From the NCBI RefSeq assembly GCF_039548895.1, contig NZ_JBCLVG010000002.1: DNA of 64,000 bases; one strand, given 5' to 3'. The notes below the pieces were generated by a model. That model was not told the origin of the DNA. It worked only from the letters and a program-made list of their open reading frames with translations, and searched no databases. The number at the start of each line of letters is the position of its first letter. The first letter of the stretch is position 1. Source of the stretch: Orlajensenia stereocauli (GTDB lineage Bacteria > Actinomycetota > Actinomycetes > Actinomycetales > Microbacteriaceae). Below are positions 59,164 through 64,000 of the stretch, piece by piece. Made by a program: the position numbers and the translations under genes.

Positions 59164-59278
59164 GGAAGACGGCAGGAGCACACACGCGCGCCCATTGCCC
59201 CCACGGCGCGCGCGGGCGTAGGCTGAGCGCGCGCGTTCGCGCATCCGTTGCACCGGAGATCGAAGGGAGTGATATCGC

Positions 59279-59335
59279 ATGGCCGTCTTCTCAGTGACAC
59301 CTGCTCACTCCTCCTTCCTCGAGGTCATCCGCTAG
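59279..59335 (+). CDS. Possible 18-residue leader peptide upstream of the RIO kinase gene
   Basis: ATG 59279 opens an 18-codon frame, MAVFSVTPAHSSFLEVIR, with GGGAG 9 nt upstream, ending at TAG 59333-59335. It lies 66 nt before the kinase start. It has no run of a single amino acid that would mark a classical attenuator. It may be a regulatory leader peptide or chance. A purely sequence-based call. Confidence 0.4.
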   Translation: MAVFSVTPAHSSFLEVIR

Positions 59336-59375
59336 CACCCGCCCGGCGTCTCACGCGGCGCGGACATCCGGTGGC

Positions 59376-59392
59376 CTCCGTCTCATCCGGAG
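59376..59392 (+). promoter_or_regulatory. Hairpin that can mask the RIO kinase ribosome site
   Basis: CTCCG (59376-59380) pairs with CGGAG (59388-59392), the Shine-Dalgarno of the TTG start at 59402, across a 7-nt loop. Folding would hide the ribosome site. Ribosomes or other factors on the leader could change this. The stem is short, so the effect is uncertain. Confidence 0.35.
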
Positions 59393-59401
59393 AACATCAC
59401 C

Positions 59402-60325
59402 TTGTCTGTCGACACCCCTGTCACCACCCCCACCCTCACGAGCCCGAGCACCAGCACGAGCAACAGCACCAGCACGAGCAACACGACTCCCAGCACAGCC
59501 TTCGACGAGTTCGACGGCGCCTTCAACCCTGCCGAACCCGGTGATGGCCAACGTTGGTCGACCTGGCCGTCCATCACGCCGTCCGAGCGTGGACCCCAGC
59601 CGTATCCCTCGTGGCTCGTCACGAGCGCGGCCGCCTTCGACACCGAGCTCGGCATCGTCAAGACCGGCAAGGAGGGCGACGTGTTCCTCATCGAGCGCGG
59701 CGTCCCCGACGACGGCTCCGGCAGCCCCGGGCCCAGCTGCCTGCTCGCAGCCAAGAGATATCGCGGCCTCGAGACCAGCGACTTCCACCGATCCGCCCAG
59801 TATCAGGAGGGGCGACGGATGCGGAACACCCGCGACACCCGAGCCATCGCGCGCGGCTCCTCCTACGGCCGCAGCGTCGCCTCCGGGCGATGGGCGTTCG
59901 CCGAGTTCGAGGCGCTCTGCCGTGCGCACGCGGCCGGCGTCCCAGTCCCCTACCCCGTGCAGGTGAACTCCACCGAGGTGCTCATGGAGTTCATCGGCGA
60001 CGGCCGCACCGCCGCACCGCGCCTCGCCCAGGTGCGGGCGCGACGCGACGAGCTCGAGCCGCTCTTCGACCAGACCTTCGAGATCATGCGCTCCTTCGCC
60101 AGGGCCGGCGTCGCCCACGGAGACCTCTCCGCCTACAACCTGCTCGTGCACGACGGCCGCGTCGTGGTCATCGACCTGCCCCAGCTCGTCGACGTCGCCG
60201 CCAATCCGGGCGGCCTCGACTTCCTGCACCGCGACGTGACGAACGTGTGCACCTGGTTCAGCAGGCACGGCCTCGACCGGGACGCCGAGTCATTCTTCGC
60301 CGAGCTCGTCGCCGAGCTGTGGTGA
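59402..60325 (+). CDS. RIO-family serine/threonine protein kinase
   Basis: 307 residues. The nucleotide loop is KTGKEGDVF around 87-95, Lys118 in LLAAKRY binds ATP, the catalytic loop is HGDLSAYN at 239-246 and the metal-binding IDLPQ is at 257-261, as in RIO1 kinases. RIO proteins act in ribosome assembly in archaea and eukaryotes; their bacterial role is unclear. The N-terminal 32 residues are almost all Ser, Thr, Asn and Pro, coded by a tandem 18-bp repeat. The TTG start at 59402 has GGAGAA 7 nt upstream. Confidence 0.9.
   Translation: MSVDTPVTTPTLTSPSTSTSNSTSTSNTTPSTAFDEFDGAFNPAEPGDGQRWSTWPSITPSERGPQPYPSWLVTSAAAFDTELGIVKTGKEGDVFLIERGVPDDGSGSPGPSCLLAAKRYRGLETSDFHRSAQYQEGRRMRNTRDTRAIARGSSYGRSVASGRWAFAEFEALCRAHAAGVPVPYPVQVNSTEVLMEFIGDGRTAAPRLAQVRARRDELEPLFDQTFEIMRSFARAGVAHGDLSAYNLLVHDGRVVVIDLPQLVDVAANPGGLDFLHRDVTNVCTWFSRHGLDRDAESFFAELVAELW
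59447..59482 (+). repeat. Tandem 18-bp repeat coding STSTSN twice
   Basis: AGCACCAGCACGAGCAAC occurs twice in exact tandem (59447-59464, 59465-59482) within the kinase gene. It codes for STSTSN repeated twice in the disordered N-terminus. Such repeats can change copy number in frame. Confidence 0.85.
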
Positions 60326-60421
60326 CGGATGCCGGGCCCGGCCGTCGGGCCGGCTTCCGGCGCTCGTATTCCGATACCGGGATGCAGCGTGTCGTTCACC
60401 CCGCGGCATTAGCCTGAGCGC

Positions 60422-61729
60422 ATGACCAGCACCGTTGCCGATCCGCAGACCACTCGAGGGCAGATCCTCGCGTGGGGCCTGTGGGACTGGGGATCGGCGG
60501 CTTTCAACGCCGTCGCCACCACCTTCGTCTTCACCGTCTACCTCACCGGCCAGGCATTCGGCGAGGAGGCCGCGGTGTCGGCCCAGCTCGGCTGGGCGCT
60601 CGGACTCGCGGGCATCGTGGTGCTCCTGATCGCCCCGGTGACAGGCCAGCGTTCGGACACGTCGGGCCGCCGCAAGCTCTGGCTCGCCGTGAACACCGCC
60701 GTGGTGGTGGCCTGCCTGGCCCTCATGTTCCTGGTGCAGCCGAGCCCCGACTACCTGCTGCTCGGGCTCATCCTGCTGGCCGTCGGCACGGTGTTCTTCG
60801 AGATCGCCGGCGTCAACTACAACGCCATGCTCGCCCAGATCTCGACGCCCAAGACCGTCGGACGCGTCAGCGGATTCGGCTGGGGCATGGGCTACATCGG
60901 CGGAATCGTGCTGCTGCTCATCGTCTACTTCGGCTTCATCAAGCCCGAGGTCGGACTCTTCGGCGTCACCGGCGACGATGGCCTCGCCGTGCGCGTCTCG
61001 ATGGTGATCGCGGCGTTGTGGTTCGCGATCTTCGCCCTGCCCGTGCTGTTCGCCATTCCCGAGCTTCCGGTGACGGATGCCGCCAAGCGGGCCCGCGTCG
61101 GCTTCATCCAGTCGTATGCCGTTCTCGGAAAGGACATCGCCCGGCTCTGGAAGACCAGCCGCCAGACGGTCTACTTCCTGCTCGCCAGCGCCGTGTTCCG
61201 CGATGGGCTCACCGGCGTCTTCACCTTCGGCGGCGTGCTCGCTGCCGGCACCTTCGGCTTCTCCCCCGGCGACGTCATCATCTTCGCGATCGCCGCCAAC
61301 GTCGTTGCAGGCATCTCGACCATCAGCGTCGGCTACCTCGACGACAGGCTCGGCGCCAAGCCCGTGATCATCACGGCGTTGGTCGGCCTCGTGATCTCCG
61401 GGTCGCTGGTGTTCCTCCTGCACGACGGCGGCACCGTGGTCTTCTGGATCTTCGGCCTCGCACTCTGCCTCTTCGTCGGCCCGGCGCAGTCGGCCAGCCG
61501 CACGTTCCTGTCCAGGCTCATCCCCGCCGGTCGCGAGGGCGAGGTCTTCGGGCTCTACGCCACGACGGGTCGGGCGGCGACGTTCCTGGCGCCCACGGCG
61601 TTCGCACTGTTCGTGACCATCGGCGGCGAGCAGTACTGGGGCATCCTGGGCATCGTGCTGGTGCTGCTCGTCGGGCTGCTCCTGCTCATCCCGGTGAAGG
61701 CGAACCAGGACCAGCTGGCCGATCGTTGA
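60422..61729 (+). CDS. MFS transporter (UMF1/Atg22-like)
   Basis: 435 residues, twelve predicted membrane spans. WGLWDWGSAAFNAVATTFVFTVYLT is the family-specific opening of the UMF1/Atg22-like group, with GQRSDTSGRRKLW as loop 2-3 motif and VGRVSGFGWGMGYIGGIVLLL in the middle. Family members in fungi export amino acids from vacuoles; the bacterial substrate is unknown. Probably leaderless: TAGCCT at 60410-60415 lies 6 nt before the ATG. A repeat separates it from the convergent ABC genes. Confidence 0.9.
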   Translation: MTSTVADPQTTRGQILAWGLWDWGSAAFNAVATTFVFTVYLTGQAFGEEAAVSAQLGWALGLAGIVVLLIAPVTGQRSDTSGRRKLWLAVNTAVVVACLALMFLVQPSPDYLLLGLILLAVGTVFFEIAGVNYNAMLAQISTPKTVGRVSGFGWGMGYIGGIVLLLIVYFGFIKPEVGLFGVTGDDGLAVRVSMVIAALWFAIFALPVLFAIPELPVTDAAKRARVGFIQSYAVLGKDIARLWKTSRQTVYFLLASAVFRDGLTGVFTFGGVLAAGTFGFSPGDVIIFAIAANVVAGISTISVGYLDDRLGAKPVIITALVGLVISGSLVFLLHDGGTVVFWIFGLALCLFVGPAQSASRTFLSRLIPAGREGEVFGLYATTGRAATFLAPTAFALFVTIGGEQYWGILGIVLVLLVGLLLLIPVKANQDQLADR

Positions 61730-61757
61730 CGTCCGGATGCGGTGAGCGGCCGAAGCG

Positions 61758-61843
61758 CTTCGGGCGGTCGCTGCGCTCGGCCCTCAGCGAGCGGCGGGAG
61801 CTTCGGGCGGTCGCTGCGCTCGGCCCTCTGCGAGCCGCGGGAT
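61758..61843. repeat. 43-bp tandem duplication of the right half of the CGCTCGCTGAGG family
   Basis: Two 43-nt copies (61758-61800 and 61801-61843), nearly identical, each run CTTCGGGCGGTCGCTGCGCT, then CGGCCCTC with AGCGAGC or TGCGAGC. This is the right end of the palindromic family, duplicated. It fills the gap between convergent genes. Confidence 0.8.
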
Positions 61844-61856
61844 CCTGAGCGGGTAG

Positions 61857-62956
<1,100 letters not shown>

Positions 62957-62960
<4 letters not shown>

Positions 62961-63952
62961 CGGCTGGCCTCTTCTTCGATCATGGCGAACGACGTGTCGA
63001 TGGCGGGGATGGGCTCATGGGGCTTGGGTCGACGACGCGGCTTCGGTGGAGCGAGGTGGCCACGGGCGACGGGCGTGAAGCCGACGCGCGGGGTGATGCC
63101 GAGGCGCTTGAGGTCGCGCGAGCGGGCGGCTGTGGTGCGCAGCCGCGGGCTCACGTACTCGTCGATGCCGAAGTTGATGAGCGCCAGGGCCATGCCGACG
63201 AGGGCGATGCAGAGGCCGGCAGGCACGAACCACCACCACGCACCACGGGCCAGGGCCTGGTTGGACTGCGCCCAGAACAGGATGGTGCCCCAGTTCCAGT
63301 CGGAGATCGACGCGACGCCGATGAAGGCCAGCGTGATCTCGGAGAGGATGGCGAAGGTCACGGTGCCCACGAAGCTCGACGCGATGATGGCCGTGAGGTT
63401 CGGCAGGATCTCGACGGTGACGATGCGCCAGAGCGACTCGCCGTTGGCGCGGGAAGCCTGGATGAAGTCGCGGTTGCGGAGGGACAGGGTCTGCGCTCGC
63501 AGGATGCGGGATCCCCAGGCCCACGCCGTGATCGAGATGACCGCGGCCGTGGTGAACTCTCCCGCCGACGGCAACTGGCTCGAGATGATGATGATGAGCG
63601 GGAGCGCCGGGATGACCAGGAAGATGTTGGCGAGCGCCGAGAGGACCTCATCCGTCACCCCGCCGACGTAGCCCGCAGTGACGCCGACGATCACGGCGAG
63701 GAAGGTGGCGATGGCGCCCGAGACGAAGCCGACGACGAGCACGCCACGGGTTCCGACGAGCAGCTGCGACAGGATGTCCTGTCCGACCTGCGTGGTGCCC
63801 AGCCAGTGCTCCGGACTCGGCGGAGCGAGAGTCGCGTCGCCGAGGGCGTCGGGGTCGTAGGGGGCGATCCACGGCCCGATGATCGCGATGAGCACGAAGA
63901 AGCCCAGGATGATGAGCCCGGTCAGCGATTTTCGGTTGCGTACGAATCCCAT
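62957..63952 (-). CDS. ABC transporter permease (DppC/OppC type)
   Basis: 331 residues, six membrane spans. The opening RKSLTGLIILGFFVLIAIIGPWIAPYDP and HWLGTTQVGQDILSQLLVGTR are diagnostic of OppC/DppC permeases, and SRANGESLWRIVTVEILPN is the ATPase-contact loop. A cytoplasmic C-terminal extension of about 60 residues, rich in Pro and Arg (HLAPPKPRRRPKPHEP), is longer than usual. It lies between a DppB-type permease gene and the ATPase gene. Confidence 0.93.
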
Positions 63953-63956
63953 GGTT

Positions 63957-64000
63957 CTAGTCCTGCCTGGTGCGCGGGTCGAGCACGACGTACAGGACGT
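63957..64000 (-). CDS. ABC transporter permease (DppB type), C-terminal end only
   Basis: The last 13 codons of a minus-strand gene are present, reading VLYVVLDPRTRQD and a TAG. The YVVLDPR ending is the usual C-terminus of DppB/OppB permeases, matching the following DppC-type gene, which starts 4 nt later. The rest lies outside the window. Confidence 0.8.
   Translation of the reverse strand, partial: VLYVVLDPRTRQD

Noticed and set aside
60338..60353. CCGGCC/GGCCGG hairpin after the RIO kinase as a terminator
   Set aside because: Only six base pairs in a very GC-rich stretch, no T-tract; expected by chance at this composition.

Overview
The window is dense, high-GC, gene-packed chromosome from an actinobacterium, most likely a member of the Microbacteriaceae. 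Evidence for this: many genes of coenzyme F420 metabolism, a putative F420-precursor ABC transporter of the type seen in that family, a dnaK-grpE-dnaJ-hspR operon with HAIR operators, an LAETG (class E type) sortase substrate, a DUF2017/clpS pair, many leaderless TAnnnT-N6-ATG starts, and heavy use of the heptamer GGATGCC/GGCATCC. I cannot name the genus. No rRNA, tRNA, CRISPR array, insertion sequence or prophage was seen.

Layout. 1-5.3 kb: edge of an unknown gene, then a five-gene plus-strand operon with a three-part BtuCDF-type importer, cofD and a histidine phosphatase. 5.3-9.8 kb: an ABC-2 exporter with a LolA-like partner, an SGNH hydrolase and a lipoprotein. 9.8-13.3 kb: minus-strand operon LLM oxidoreductase - cofE - fgd - cofC. 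Together with the first operon this gives every step from FO to F420-n plus the F420-reducing enzyme, but no FO synthase, which suggests uptake of the deazaflavin precursor. 13.3-18.4 kb: DUF4012 protein with an LAETG surface protein, exonuclease III, an SDR and a GNAT. 18.5-23.5 kb: SsuABC-type importer ending in an acetyl-CoA-synthetase-like ligase. 23.5-26.9 kb: ECF42-type sigma factor, its DGPF/YCII partner, a divergent DUF998 gene, and an AlkD-like repair protein. 26.9-33.4 kb: membrane proteins, a DUF6421 protein, an M1 peptidase with an inserted domain, and an MFS pump. 33.4-41.2 kb: two-component system, ArsR-SRPBCC module, NatAB-like exporter, TetR, threonine aldolase and nitroreductase. 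41.3-53.0 kb: ADH with UPF0303, MFS, short ClpB, GAP and SulP transporters, Ddn-like F420 enzyme, DUF2017-clpS, a GT87-like protein, and an RsmC-like methyltransferase. 53.1-57.3 kb: dnaK operon. 57.4-64 kb: lipoprotein, DUF559-like protein, leader ORF plus RIO kinase, UMF1-type MFS, and part of an oligopeptide/nickel-type ABC importer.

Intergenic space holds two dispersed palindromic families. One has CGCTCGCTGAGG...CCTCAGCGAGCG ends. The other consists of long near-perfect inverted repeats, most with a CACTTYCG-like core. Gene packing is tight: many 4-nt start/stop overlaps within operons and several convergent 3' overlaps.
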